Source: Gnomoniopsis sp. IMI 355080
Lineage: Eukaryota; Ascomycota; Sordariomycetes; Diaporthales; Gnomoniaceae
Direction: 5' to 3'
DNA: 34,076 nucleotides
NCBI GenBank assembly: GCA_027946555.1
Contig: JAPEVC010000309.1
Coordinates: 1 to 34,076 of the forward strand
The notes below the pieces were generated by a model that worked only from the letters and a program-made list of their open reading frames with translations, was not told where the DNA came from and did not search any database. Below, in pieces: positions 21,788 through 32,514 of the stretch. Position 1 is the first letter of the stretch. Every line of letters starts with the position of its first letter. A program made the translations under genes and the position numbers.

Positions 21788-23243
21788 TCACTTGTGCTTG
21801 TACATCGAGTGACCCAGCTGCTTGACCCATGATTGATCCTTCTCCTCTTGTTTGCCGGTGTCGTCAAAGGCATATCGCAAAGACTGCAGCCGCTTGTTTG
21901 CGGCCTCTCTGACATTCCTCACGATATCCCCGGCCGGTATCGCATCTTTCACCAGACCAACTCCAGTTCCACTGCCAGGAGTCAGTTTTGAAAGACTGCA
22001 TTGATGCATTGAAAGGCAAATCAAGGATAGAAAAGGACTTACGACCATATCAATTGTCTGGAGGCATCACTACTGGCAGCCGCTTTGAACTTGGCTATAT
22101 TCTCCTCGAGAGGCAATCCGGCTGTGTGGTCTCTGTACGACTCTGTGATGATAGCCCGCCCGTCATATTTCTTTGGCCACAGCCAGGTTGTGCCGTTGAG
22201 TTCATCGTGGAAGACGGACCTATTGGTTCTTGTCAGACGCATCCAGACAACATCAGTTGAATGCTAACTTACTTGACTGTTGAGGCCCCGCCATCCTTCG
22301 TGTCGAGGATGGCCTTCTTCTTGGCCTCGGGGAATATAGACTCCTTGGCTGGTATGAACTTGGTCCCCATTACCACACCGTCGGCGCCTATCGCTTCGCA
22401 TCAGTATTGACTGGGTACGCCGCGTTAAATGCTCTCTGACTTACCCAAAGCAACAGCCGCCACCACGGCATTCTCATGCGCAATGCCACCGGCAGCCACC
22501 AGAGCAATCTGTTTTCCCGCGAACTCCTCCTCCAGCATTAGCTTGACCTCAGGTACCAAGCTAATTACGCCGGCACCACTAGCATACTGATGACCACCGG
22601 CGTCGATGCCCTGCGCTACAATGACATCCGCTCCATCCTGGGCCGCCTCGCGCGCCGCGGCAACGGTTCCCACCTGCACAAACACCTTGAAGCCATGCTC
22701 GTGACAAGCGGCGATAACCTCCGGCTGTGCACGAGGCGAGCTGTCAGGGTCGGGAGCGAAGAGCCAGACGGCTTGAGGCACTGTAGAATTGGCCTGTCAG
22801 TCCATACGTGAACATAGAGACACACACCAGCGCGAGAGACGGCAAGACTTGCTGTATTTCTCAAGAACGGGGAGAACATTGGCCTGAAATAAGCCTACGG
22901 ACTCATGGCTCGTCAGGAGCCCCACGCCTACCGGTGCGGGCGTAAGCGACATCTCTGTCAAGCCTAGAATTGAGCGGGCGGCTTCCAACTCTTTTGCGAG
23001 TTGAGTGAGTTGAGCCGACTCTGCGTTGAAGTCGTAACCGCCGGGAACGATTCCTGAAGCGAATGTAAGTTTTTCACTGACTTATACGAAATGTCGTGCT
23101 GGACTTGAAGAATTACCGAAACCACCAGCCTTGGTGACCTGCGCGGCAAGAGTGCCGTTTGATGAGCCCAGCATTGGTGCCGATATAATGATGGGCAGCT
23201 TGGTGTTGGGAAACCATTCTTGCAGTACATTTGCTGAAGCCAT
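21788..23243 (-). CDS. Nitronate monooxygenase (2-nitropropane dioxygenase family)
   Basis: Six exons on the minus strand (23243-23117, 23053-22841, 22780-22445, 22387-22273, 22219-22043, 21971-21788) give 383 residues. Most introns are 53-71 nt with GTAAGT or GTAATT donors; the intron at 22840-22781 has a weak donor (GTCTCT) and its exact boundary is the least certain, though a TGA in it forces splicing. The protein is an FMN-binding TIM barrel: PIIISAPMLGSSNG at the N-terminus, VPGGYDFN, the catalytic-site motif QGIDAGGHQ with His177, LVAAGGIAHENAV and GADGVVMGTKFI for phosphate and flavin binding. The enzyme oxidises alkyl nitronates to carbonyl compounds and nitrite, and protects against propionate-3-nitronate in related enzymes. 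The start at 23243 fits the family, but the frame stays open upstream to an ATG at 23519, which would add 92 residues rich in Arg and Ser. Confidence 0.87.
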
Positions 23244-23775
23244 GTTGGACTTCTGGTCGGTGTCGGATGGTGTTTGACGTTGTTGTGCAGATGGTGAATG
23301 TGATAATTGCCTCGTACAAGATGGAATGGCGTTTGCGTTTGCGTTGAAAGAGGAAGTGGGTGATGATTGATGAATGCGCTGGAGGCCGTTCTGACCACAT
23401 GATCTCATCCGCGCTGTCTGCTGTACTACAGGCACCTGCAGTCTCCAATGGGCAGCTACAGTGCCTCCGTCCCGCCCGCGCAGGGCCGACAGAGGCCGGG
23501 CGAACGGCCGTGATGACATCTTCTTCTTCTTCGGTTATACACCCTCTCGAGAGACAAATTCACTACCCGACATGTTACCTAGGTAAACATCAGTCCTTTT
23601 CCCCGAATTGCACGAAGAGGTAGGCTTTATTAATACTTTCGTACCCATTTGGGCCCCCACCCCTGTGGATTCTACAACTGAATCAACGCCCTTGTCCTTG
23701 GAAACACAACCACCCGCCGAAAGGCCCGAACCGCAACGGCACGCACCGACAGGCCCACCTGCTAAGTCCCTACTG

Positions 23776-24033
23776 TCACTTCACGTCCCCCGCGCCAGAC
23801 AATAGGTAAAAAGACATCACATGTGGTGACAGGTCTGCCATTCTAAGGGAAACAACCAAGAACACTTCCTCTCGGTACTCGGCTTCACAAGCCAGAGAAC
23901 CTTGTACTTGCACCCTACTAAAACCGTGTTGCGAACTCATGTTGCTGTAGGCCGAGGGAATATCGTCTGCAATTGCAGGGTCCTGGCTCCGCTTTGTGGA
24001 AACAGGGGCGCCTTTCTCCTCGGAGGACGACAT
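23776..24033 (-). CDS. Possible small hypothetical protein
   Basis: An 85-codon frame from ATG at 24033 begins MSSSEEKGAPVSTKRSQDPA, which has a protein-like polar start, but its C-terminal half looks random and may hide an intron. I do not recognise it. It sits between the nitronate monooxygenase and the basic hypothetical protein on the same strand. Treat it as a candidate only. Confidence 0.2.
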   Translation of the reverse strand: MSSSEEKGAPVSTKRSQDPAIADDIPSAYSNMSSQHGFSRVQVQGSLACEAEYREEVFLVVSLRMADLSPHVMSFYLLSGAGDVK

Positions 24034-24539
24034 TTTTGTTGATGGCCTGCCTTTCTTGCTTTTCTGATGCAATGTCCGACTTCGAGTATCAACTTTCACG
24101 TGCATTATGTACATCGTGAAACTTGTTTTTGGGAAACTTGTTTGACATAGACACGCTCATACTTATCGCAGCGCCTTCATTATGGTGAATACGATCAAAT
24201 TTGGGCTCGGACACACAAGGTCAACATCTATATAGAAGGAAGAGAATCGCCACCAACACCTTGCACCAACCCTTAAAGATCATTGCAAAGCAAACATATC
24301 CTTTCCCCTTTTGTGACTCCGCCAGGGATTCCAACCGCGCCGTCATTAGAAAAATACAACAAAAGCCTCCTTCCGCACATCCGCTCCGAACCCTGGGCCA
24401 TTCCTGATTCTCAAGGTCGATAACATCGCGCTCTGTCCAAACCCAATCAAACATCCTGGCATGCAGGCTTCATTCGCACATGTCCTAGTACAGGTCATAT
24501 TCAGACTCGTCATAGTCGGACTGGGAAGAGCCAGACCGG

Positions 24540-25340
24540 TCATAGTCCGTAGGCTTGGTTGCTGGAGCCACGGTGTGGGTCGAACTCCGCGTAAGGAGGA
24601 GGGGCATCGTCGAAGCTATATTGGCCGGACTTTGGCGTTGATGTAGCCTTGCCCTTGGCGGTAGGCTTGACTGGTTTGGTAGGTGGAGTGGCCTTTGGAG
24701 CAGCCTTGGTTTTTGTGGCCTTGGGAACAGCTTTGGATGCAGCCTTTGGAGCCTTTGCGACAGCCTTGAGAGTGGCCTTGGGAGTGACCTTCGGGGCAGC
24801 CTTGCTCATGGCCGCGGCTTTGGACGCAGACATGGTTTTCGCCTTCTTCGCAGCCGGCGGAGCGGTAGCCTGCATCATGACCTGACCGGTGCTAGACACT
24901 TGGAAAGACACATTCACATTGACGTTTGTTGAAGAGACCGCATCCGCCTTCCTCTTCGTACCCGACTTTGCCTTTGGCGGCGCAGCAGCAGACTCCTTCA
25001 TCATCTTTTTTGTCTCGCGCTCGCGCTTAGTCCACTCCTTCTTGAGATCCGTCTCGATCTTTTGAATGTGCGCCGGCACCTTAAGGCCACCCTTCATCAC
25101 CGCGTCGAACAGACGCTTATGAGCGGTGCCCTTGACCTTGGAGGGAGCGAGACCATAGTGGAGAAGCTGGGCCTCGTACCAGTGGGCGGGGTGGTCGTTG
25201 TCGGTGCCTCTTCCGTTGAAGTGCGCTTTAAGCTCGACGAGCGTTGCGCGGCGGTGGCGACTAAGGTTGCTGGCTTCGCAGTAAAGAGTGTCGCCAGCGT
25301 AGAAGAAGCTGTCCTTCTGGGCGGGGGCTGCGAGCGCCAT
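24540..25340 (-). CDS. Basic hypothetical protein with histone H1-like Ala/Lys/Pro region
   Basis: A single exon gives 266 residues from the ATG at 25340; the frame is open further upstream but only from a non-ATG codon. Residues 1-110 look globular (FFYAGDTLYCEASNLSRHRR, then HWYEAQLLHYGLAPSKVKG), followed by a basic helix (KKEWTKRERETKKMMKES), a likely nuclear localisation signal (GTKRKAD near residue 126) and, from about 163 to 233, repeats of Lys-Ala-Ala/Pro-Lys as in linker-histone tails. This suggests a nuclear, perhaps chromatin- or nucleic-acid-binding protein; the N-terminal domain is not one I can name. The C-terminus in this frame (SSNQAYGL) is preceded by PPPYAEFD, and a +1 frame continues with a striking acidic Tyr/Asp/Ser tail to a stop at 24485, so the true end may differ. 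Confidence 0.7.
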   Translation of the reverse strand: MALAAPAQKDSFFYAGDTLYCEASNLSRHRRATLVELKAHFNGRGTDNDHPAHWYEAQLLHYGLAPSKVKGTAHKRLFDAVMKGGLKVPAHIQKIETDLKKEWTKRERETKKMMKESAAAPPKAKSGTKRKADAVSSTNVNVNVSFQVSSTGQVMMQATAPPAAKKAKTMSASKAAAMSKAAPKVTPKATLKAVAKAPKAASKAVPKATKTKAAPKATPPTKPVKPTAKGKATSTPKSGQYSFDDAPPPYAEFDPHRGSSNQAYGL

Positions 25341-27030
25341 TCTTGGATGCTCGATCGAGTCGGTGTTTCTCGAGTCGATGGTCTTGAGGTCCAAAGAAGA
25401 AAAGAGAGGCACAAATTTTAGATGTGGGAAGTTAATGAACGTTAAAAAAATGCCGAGATTACTGATAGCTTTGATGGCTGGGGTGAACGGTTGGGCGAAC
25501 GAATGGTGGCCAGCAAATAAAGTATAAGCTTTTGTCTGTGAAGACACGCGCAAAAGGAAATGCAAACCTCGGCCGCTTATCTTCAATCTGAAAAGATCGC
25601 TGAGACAAGCTCGTTGATGTTTGTTTGCAACAGATATGGTTGCGTTGGGGCCGGAGGTGCAGGAGGCCTTCCACTACACAAGGTTGCTGATCTGGACCCT
25701 GAAAGGAGCCCTTGTTCGGACAATTGATCTTCTTCAATGCCCAGGACTCGGGCCGAGAGGAGAATGGATGATACAATGCAGAAAGCTGTTTTGTTGCTCT
25801 GGTGTGTCGTGGAGCTTGCAGGATCTCATTTTGAGCATTCATTTGGTATGGAAAGCAAGCTCATCTTTTCAAGTAGATGGCTTATGTAGGTATCTTGAGA
25901 GACATATTACTACCTACCTACCCACCTACTCAGGTAAGCACGGCGTTATAAAGCTGTAGTTACCTGCCATATTCCAAGTTCGCCCACAGAACCCTCCACT
26001 GGTCTTCTGAATCCTACGCATGTCTTAAAACTCGAGAGGAGCCTTACTTCTTATAGCATCGTGGAAGGGCAGCAACTATCTGTGTAGGATCCCCTAATTA
26101 TGTAGAAGTATGTCCACAACACAAAACTAGCTGTATCATGACTCATCAAATCACATGCTTCTTAAATTATTTCTGCTATTTCTGCTAGCTTTCATGTTGA
26201 CTTTCATTGCTCATTGATCGATAGATGCAATCTGCTACTTGGCCCTGCTAGGTACCTAGGCAAGTACCTAGCCTTCATATAAGCAGTTCAGAGTGTATTG
26301 TAGATGACTACAAATTATCTTGTGCCTGTGTGGCTCGTTCCTCCACAATCGAGCAAATATAATGGCAAGGTATCAATGTACTATTTCCACTTCCCTTTCA
26401 ACAAGCTAGGAATTACATATTTAAGTTCATTTGAATCTCCTTCTTCCTGATCACAATAATCTTCTCTTTCCCTGACTACAGGCTATATTAGTAGAGGACA
26501 TGCTAATTGGTTCTCGCAGTTTCTAAGTAATTCTTTTGTATACCTAGTACAATCAGACAGGAGCAGATTTACACTTTGTCAGATGCTATTTGCCTGAACC
26601 CAGGGTTGGTAGCCAGGCACCCCTGCTAGTGCTGCTCCATATATTCGGGTAAGATAACCTGCAGCTTCCCGTCACCTCAATTTCCAGACTTGCTATCCAG
26701 CAACACTTTAAACTTCTTTTCAACTACATCAATCCTAATAAACTCTCACCTTGCTTTTCTATTTTTTGAGGAGTAGGCTCGTCGAGTTGTCAACTCTTGG
26801 TATGTGACATCGAAACCCCTGACAGTCGTTGTTACACCCCGACAGATCCTTCACATCGTTATTTCCACTAGGTGGCAGTCGCAAGCTCAGAGCCTTGTGT
26901 GTCCTCCAGCTGCCTAAACTCGAAGCTTCTAACTCTGCGTGCTACTCGAAGCCTGTCGCTGACTAGTCACAGACGCCCATACTTCTCCGTCTCGCCCGAT
27001 TACTTTAGACTAACCGCAGCAACGACTACG
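25341..27030. other. Intergenic region between divergent genes
   Basis: The 1.7 kb separates the start of the basic hypothetical protein from the start of pab2. It holds ACCT/AGGT repeats (about 25885-25936) and an inverted repeat at 26247-26272. A possible 5' leader intron of pab2 may end at the CCACTAG near 26870. No coding gene is supported. Confidence 0.4.
26247..26272. repeat. Inverted repeat of the CCTAGG palindrome family
   Basis: GCTAGGTAC at 26247-26255 is the exact reverse complement of GTACCTAGC at 26264-26272; the spacer contains a further CCTAGG core. Confidence 0.8.
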
Positions 27031-27787
27031 ATGGCCGATATTAAGGTTGAGGACCCCGTCGCAGAGCCGCAGGAGGCTCGCCCTGCCGATGAGGAGGGCA
27101 ACGAAGAGGTGGGCTCCAACTGCAATACATCAAAAGGGATGACTTTCAAGAAAGACAGAAAAATCTGACAAGAGCCGGTGCAATAGGAGGAGATCTCGGC
27201 CATGAAAAAGCGCGTCGCAGAGATGGAGGAGGAGGCCAACAAGCTGCGCGAGATGCAGGCGAGCCTCGACAACCAAGCGGAAAAGGTGCAGGAAAATCAG
27301 ACCGACGTCGACTCGCGCAGCATCTTCGTAGGCAATGTTGACTACTCCGCCTCGCCCGAGGAAATCCAGGCTCATTTCCAGAGCTGCGGGTCCATCAACC
27401 GTGTGACCATCCTGCTCGACAAGTTCACGGGCCAGCCCAAGGGGTACGTAATGCGCCCCTGCCATTTTGAAAAATCAAGTTCACGGCTACTTGAAGCTAC
27501 GTGCTAACCCTTTTGCCTCACCGCGCAGTTACGCCTACGTCGAGTTTACTGAGCCCGGTCTGGTCCCTCAAGCCCTGGTCTTGAACGAATCGATCTTCAA
27601 AGGCCGCAACATTAAAGTTGTTCCCAAGCGCACCAACCTACCTGGCATGAGCCGTGGTCGCGGCGGTCGCGGCGGGTTTCGTGGTGGTCGCGGTGGATTC
27701 GGCCGAGGTGGCTACGGTTTTCCTCCTCGTGGCGGTGGCTACCGAGGCGGTTTCCGTGGCCGCGCTCGTGGCTTCGCACCCTATTAG
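27031..27787 (+). CDS. pab2: Nuclear poly(A)-binding protein Pab2 (PABPN1/PABP2 type)
   Basis: Three exons (27031-27108, 27187-27443, 27529-27787) give 197 residues. Intron 1 is 78 nt with a weak donor (GTGGGC) and a CTGAC branch site; intron 2 is 85 nt with GTACGT and GCTAAC. The order of parts matches the PABPN1 family: an acidic N-terminus (1-27), a short coiled coil (about 30-62, MKKRVAEMEEEANKLREMQ), one RRM (about 70-146) with RNP2 IFVGNV at 72-77 and RNP1 KGYAYVEF at 111-118, and an Arg/Gly-rich tail with many RGG-type repeats from about 156 to the end. The protein binds poly(A) in the nucleus and acts in polyadenylation and exosome-linked RNA decay; the RGG tail is an expected arginine methylation target. 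Codon phases at both joins restore conserved motifs (GYAYVEF spans intron 2). Confidence 0.9.
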
Positions 27788-29683
27788 GCAAAATCGCGAT
27801 ATCTTTGAGTGTCAAGCATTTATCAACACTCTAATTCTCGTGTGCAGCTTAGCATCGTGTGGGAGAAGGGAGAGGCTCGAGGCTGCAGGGTCTCTGGGTA
27901 GAGCAAATGCAAAAGCGAAAGATTGCGGTTGGCTTTGGCGTCAAGGATTTGGGAAAAAGGGCATGAGAATTTCTTCCTACGCATTCAGTCGTCTCGTTCC
28001 AGGATGCGACAAACAATATCCACTTAACTACTCGAGGCCTTACTGGTCGTGATGCGACTAATTGATTACCTTGTAATTCTGCTTTAGCAGATGGCCGGAC
28101 TCACGACAAGCCATAACGGATGTAAGAGGTACGTCATCGGGTCGATCAATGGCTCGAGTACATGTCTGCACGCGGCCGAAACATACAGACAACGGCAGCT
28201 GGCCCCTTGGAGCACAGCACGGACAGCAGCACGGCAGGTCCGGCACCGGATAGTTGGCGGCTTGAGGGTGTGCAGCGGGACGAACTGTCGTAAGCTCCGA
28301 GTCAGAGCAAGCTGCTTGAGCTATGGATGAATAGATGGATGGATGGATGGACTTGGAAGCTCGGTGGCTGGTTTCAATACTAAGCAAAAGATCTCATCCT
28401 AACAAGTATGTGTGTGGTCTTGATACCGTCAAAATCTGGGGACACTTGAATGGCAGACATGGAACTTTGAAACAGATGGTCCATGGAAGAGGTGTCTTGT
28501 ACCATCCCTGGCTATTTAGTCAAACGCCTTGTGACCATGCGAACCAAATGGGCACCGGATGGGTGTGTTCTTGCGACGGAAATAGGGAATTGCTCTCGTG
28601 AGTGTTGGTCCGATCAGTGGACGGAAAGTGGGCACGTTGAACTTAAAATCGGAGTAGAGCCAGTAGGATATCGGACTTTCGTATTGTTGTGAGTGACAGA
28701 AGCTGCAAGGCGAAGAGAAGACGTGCAAGAATAAACAAGAAAGCGCGTTGAAGGTTTGACAGTCGGAGCAAAGGGAGGCCGCGCAATAAATATGCCCCGA
28801 ACAAGATTGTAGACAAGCAAGTACCTGCAAGGACCTTGTAGAGGTCCTCGATCAACCTGTAAGGTAGGAGCCCACAAGCCCCTCCTCCACCTGCCAATTC
28901 TCCACATCAAGGGCCTTGCACGCTCCACTGCTACCCCTCGGGCCTGGCCGCCACTGGCACCGATGGCACCGAAACAAAACGCTGGCTGTGTCTCGATCAC
29001 TCAGGTCCCGCAGCCGCAGGACTCACATCATACATGCCCCTGTACCTCCAAAAACCTAAACGCTGGACTGGCTCCTTGTTTTGTCGTTCCTGGTCTGGAC
29101 TGTCAACAATAACCTTTCACCTCTCGAACCACTTTGATCATCATCGAATGCCCATCTCCAGCCCATTGAGGTGAGACGTGCAGCGGAAATCAGCCTTTAA
29201 CCTCTGCCCTCTTGGAAGGTTGCTGCGCCGTGCCGTGTCAGATCTACTGTACTGTACAATCCGAGGTGCGTACCTAGTTCGCAGCCGGGATTGGTTCGAG
29301 CCCAGTCGCAGGAAAGGAGCGCGGGGCCTTTGAGAGCACAGGAGCGACTTTGCACAGCCTCAACTTGCCTGCGTCGCCCCAATCTGCTTCATCAGTCGTC
29401 ATTGGATTGCTGCACCCAAGCCTAGCCCAGCATCTAAAGTCAGTCAGCAACTTTTCGAGCCTAGCCTACAACAGCGTTTCCAAACACCACCAACGCCCTT
29501 CCGTTCCTGTCGAGGCAACCCATCCTCCCCGACAACGCTCCTCCATCCCCAAACCAGTCCTTTGTGGTTCGAGTTGCTTCATCCCACTCGGCCCCCTTTC
29601 CGAGTCGATTCATTTCGATCGAGTCGGCTGAGGTTGTCATCAAAGCCGCAGCACGACAGCAATACGCTGTCTCGGCTATCAAA
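27788..29683. other. Intergenic region between pab2 and rsp5
   Basis: This holds the 3' region of pab2 and the long promoter and leader of rsp5. A short ATGG repeat lies at about 28322-28350. Open frames at 28335-28692 (+) and 28614-29000 (-) lack domain features. A B-box-like string near 29285 (GGTTCGAGCCC) has no matching tRNA body. Confidence 0.4.
28322..28350. repeat. ATGG/GATG short tandem repeat
   Basis: About seven ATGG/ATGA/ATAG units follow one another in non-coding DNA downstream of pab2. Confidence 0.7.
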
Positions 29684-32514
29684 ATGAGCCGTCGAAGCGA
29701 ATCCGGGCTGCCTGCGTGAGTTTGTCCCCGATGATCCCCGGGAGGCTTTCACGACACTGGACGAGCCTCTTTCCCCTGTGTTGATCCATTCGCTGACTAG
29801 AATACACATGCGCAGCAGTCAGCCTAATCTTCGAGTCACGAGTAAATACTTTCTTGAACCGAGTCCACGTGCCAGGCCCGAACGAACAGTCGCTGACGTC
29901 GATCTAACCTATAGTCATCGCCGCCGATGGCCTCTACAAGCGCGATGTTTTCCGTATGCTCCCATCTTTCGTAGCCTCAAGCCCCGCAACAGTTGCTAAC
30001 CCACTCACAGGCTTTCCTGACCCCTTTGCTGTTGCTACGATCAACGGCGAGCAGACCCAGACTACAGCCGTCTCCAAGAGGACTCTGTGCCCATACTGGA
30101 ACGAAAGCTTTGACTTGTACGCAGCGGCCTTGACCTGCACCATTGCCTACAAGGCAACGTTCAATGCGCTAACAATAGTATAGCCGGGTAAATGAGGACA
30201 GCATACTAGCAGTCCAAGTATTTGACCAGAAGAAGTTTAAGAAGAAGGACCAAGGTTTTCTCGGTGTTATCAACGTCCGGATTGGCGATGTGATCGAGCT
30301 TGCTCCAGACGCTGATGGTATACTTCACTCGAGTCTTTACACATTAGTTTCTTACTGACACGAATGTTGCCGACAGATCACATGCTCACTCGTGACCTGA
30401 AGAAGTCTACTGACAACCTCGTTGTCCACGGAAAGCTTATCGTTAACCTCTCGACCAATCTGTCGGCCCCAGCTCGAGGACAAGCAGCGGGTGCTGGCGC
30501 TCGTCCCGGGCTCCCAGGTTCCTCGTCTCTCACCCCCGACGCTGCTGCACAACGCCCGACGTCTGCTATGGCCAATTCTAGCGCAAGCGTGAACGGCAAT
30601 GGTGGTAATGTGTCCCAACGACCAGCGAGCATGACGGCAGCCCCGGCTGGCCCACCTCCTTTAGGCGCCGGCCAACCCCGAGGTGCTACTAGCTCGTTGA
30701 GCCCATTTGAAGATGCACAGGGTCGTCTGCCCCCGGGATGGGAACGCCGGGAGGACAATCTGGGTCGTACATACTATGTGGACCATAACACCCGGACGAC
30801 TAGTTGGAACAGACCAACTGCTAATGGCGCGGTGAACACGGCGAGACAAGAGGAGGCTACGCAAGTGGAGCGCCAGAGACATCAAAACCGGACGTTGCCT
30901 GAGGAGCGGACTGGGTCTAGTTCACCAACTATTCAGGCTCAGCAGGCCGCGCAGAGCGCCAATGCCCAGACTATGATGCACACGGGTGCTACGATCCCTG
31001 GAAGCGGTGAGCTTCCTCCGGGCTGGGAGCAGCGTTTCACTCCTGAGGGACGGCCGTACTTCGTGGACCATAACACCCGTACTACGACTTGGGTCGATCC
31101 GCGGAGGCAGCAGTACATTAGAATGTATGGTGGGCAGAATAACGCTAGTGGGACTATTCAGCAGCAGCCCGTGTCGCAGTTGGGTCCTCTTCCCAGCGGC
31201 TGGGAAATGCGTCTCACCAACACGGCGCGTGTCTACTTCGTCGACCACAACACTAAGACGACGACCTGGGACGACCCCCGTCTGCCGTCCTCGCTTGACC
31301 AGAACGTGCCGCAGTACAAGCGCGACTTCCGCCGAAAGCTCATTTACTTCAGGTCCCAGCCCGCTATGCGCATTCTTTCCGGACAGTGCCACATCAAGGT
31401 CCGCCGGTCACATATCTTTGAGGACTCATTTGCCGAGATTTCGCGACAGTCTGCTACTGATCTGAAGAAGCGGTTGATGATCAAGTTCGACGGAGAAGAT
31501 GGTTTGGACTATGGTGGTCTGTCTCGAGAGTTCTTTTTCCTACTCTCTCACGAGATGTTCAACCCATTCTACTGCCTGTTCGAGTATTCCGCGCACGATA
31601 ACTATACTCTTCAGATCAACCCCCACTCAGGTATCAACCCGGAGCACTTGAACTACTTCAAGTTTATTGGTCGCGTGGTCGGTCTGGCCATTTTCCACCG
31701 ACGATTCTTGGATGCCTTCTTCATTGGTGCGCTTTACAAGATGGTTCTGGGCAAGTCAGTTGTTTTGGCAGACATGGAGGGTGTCGACGCGGATTTCCAT
31801 AGGTCGCTGCAGTGGATGTTGGACAACGACATTTCGGGCGGCATTCTCGAGCAGACCTTCTCTACCGAAGACGAGCGATTCGGCGTCATCACTGTTGAGG
31901 ATCTTATGCCAGACGGCCGCAACATCGATGTAACCAACGAGAACAAGAAGGAATACGTTGATTTGATGGTGAAGTGGCGGATTGAGAAGCGTATTGCGGA
32001 GCAATTCACCGCGTTCAAGGAGGGCTTCCACGAGCTTATCCCTCAGGACCTTATTAACGTCTTTGACGAGCGCGAGCTGGAGTTGCTTATTGGCGGTATC
32101 GCCGAGATCGACGTTGACGACTGGAAGAAGCACACCGACTACCGTGGATACACTGAAAACGACGAGGTGATTCAGAATTTCTGGCAGACTGTGCGCAGTT
32201 GGGATGGCGAGCAGAAGAGTCGGTTGTTGCAATTTACCACCGGCACGTCGAGAATTCCAGTCAACGGATTCAAGGATTTGCAAGGAAGCGATGGCCCGAG
32301 GAGGTTTACCATCGAGAAGGCCGGAGAAATCAACAATCTGCCGAAGGCTCACACATGGTATGTTCAGCGATATCACCGTTTTGGTAGCAGCGATTCTGAC
32401 TAATAACATTACAGCTTCAACCGTCTCGACCTGCCGCCTTACAAGACGCTCGAGGCGCTACAGCAGAAGCTCACCATCGCCGTCGAGGAGACGATGGGCT
32501 TCGGACAAGAATAA
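29684..32514 (+). CDS. rsp5: NEDD4-family HECT E3 ubiquitin ligase Rsp5/HulA
   Basis: Seven exons (29684-29715, 29816-29841, 29915-29953, 30011-30116, 30184-30317, 30377-32357, 32415-32514) give 805 residues, close to the length of yeast Rsp5. A C2 domain (about 8-125; GLYKRDVFRFPDPFAVAT, FDQKKFKKKDQGFLGVI) is followed by a Pro/Ser/Ala-rich linker, three WW domains starting at about residues 230, 325 and 384 (LPPGWE, LPPGWE and LPSGWE, each with a second Trp in a TTxW motif), and a HECT domain from about 424 to the end. The catalytic cysteine is Cys773 in HTCFNRLDLPPY. The enzyme recognises PY motifs through its WW domains and ubiquitylates plasma-membrane transporters and their arrestin adaptors. 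The first three exons are only 32, 26 and 39 nt, and the last intron splits the codon of the catalytic cysteine. The gene is complete in the window. Confidence 0.95.

Noticed and set aside
29280..29300. A second B-box-like string (GGTTCGAGCCC) upstream of rsp5
   Set aside because: No A box at the right distance and no paired acceptor arm; not a tRNA.
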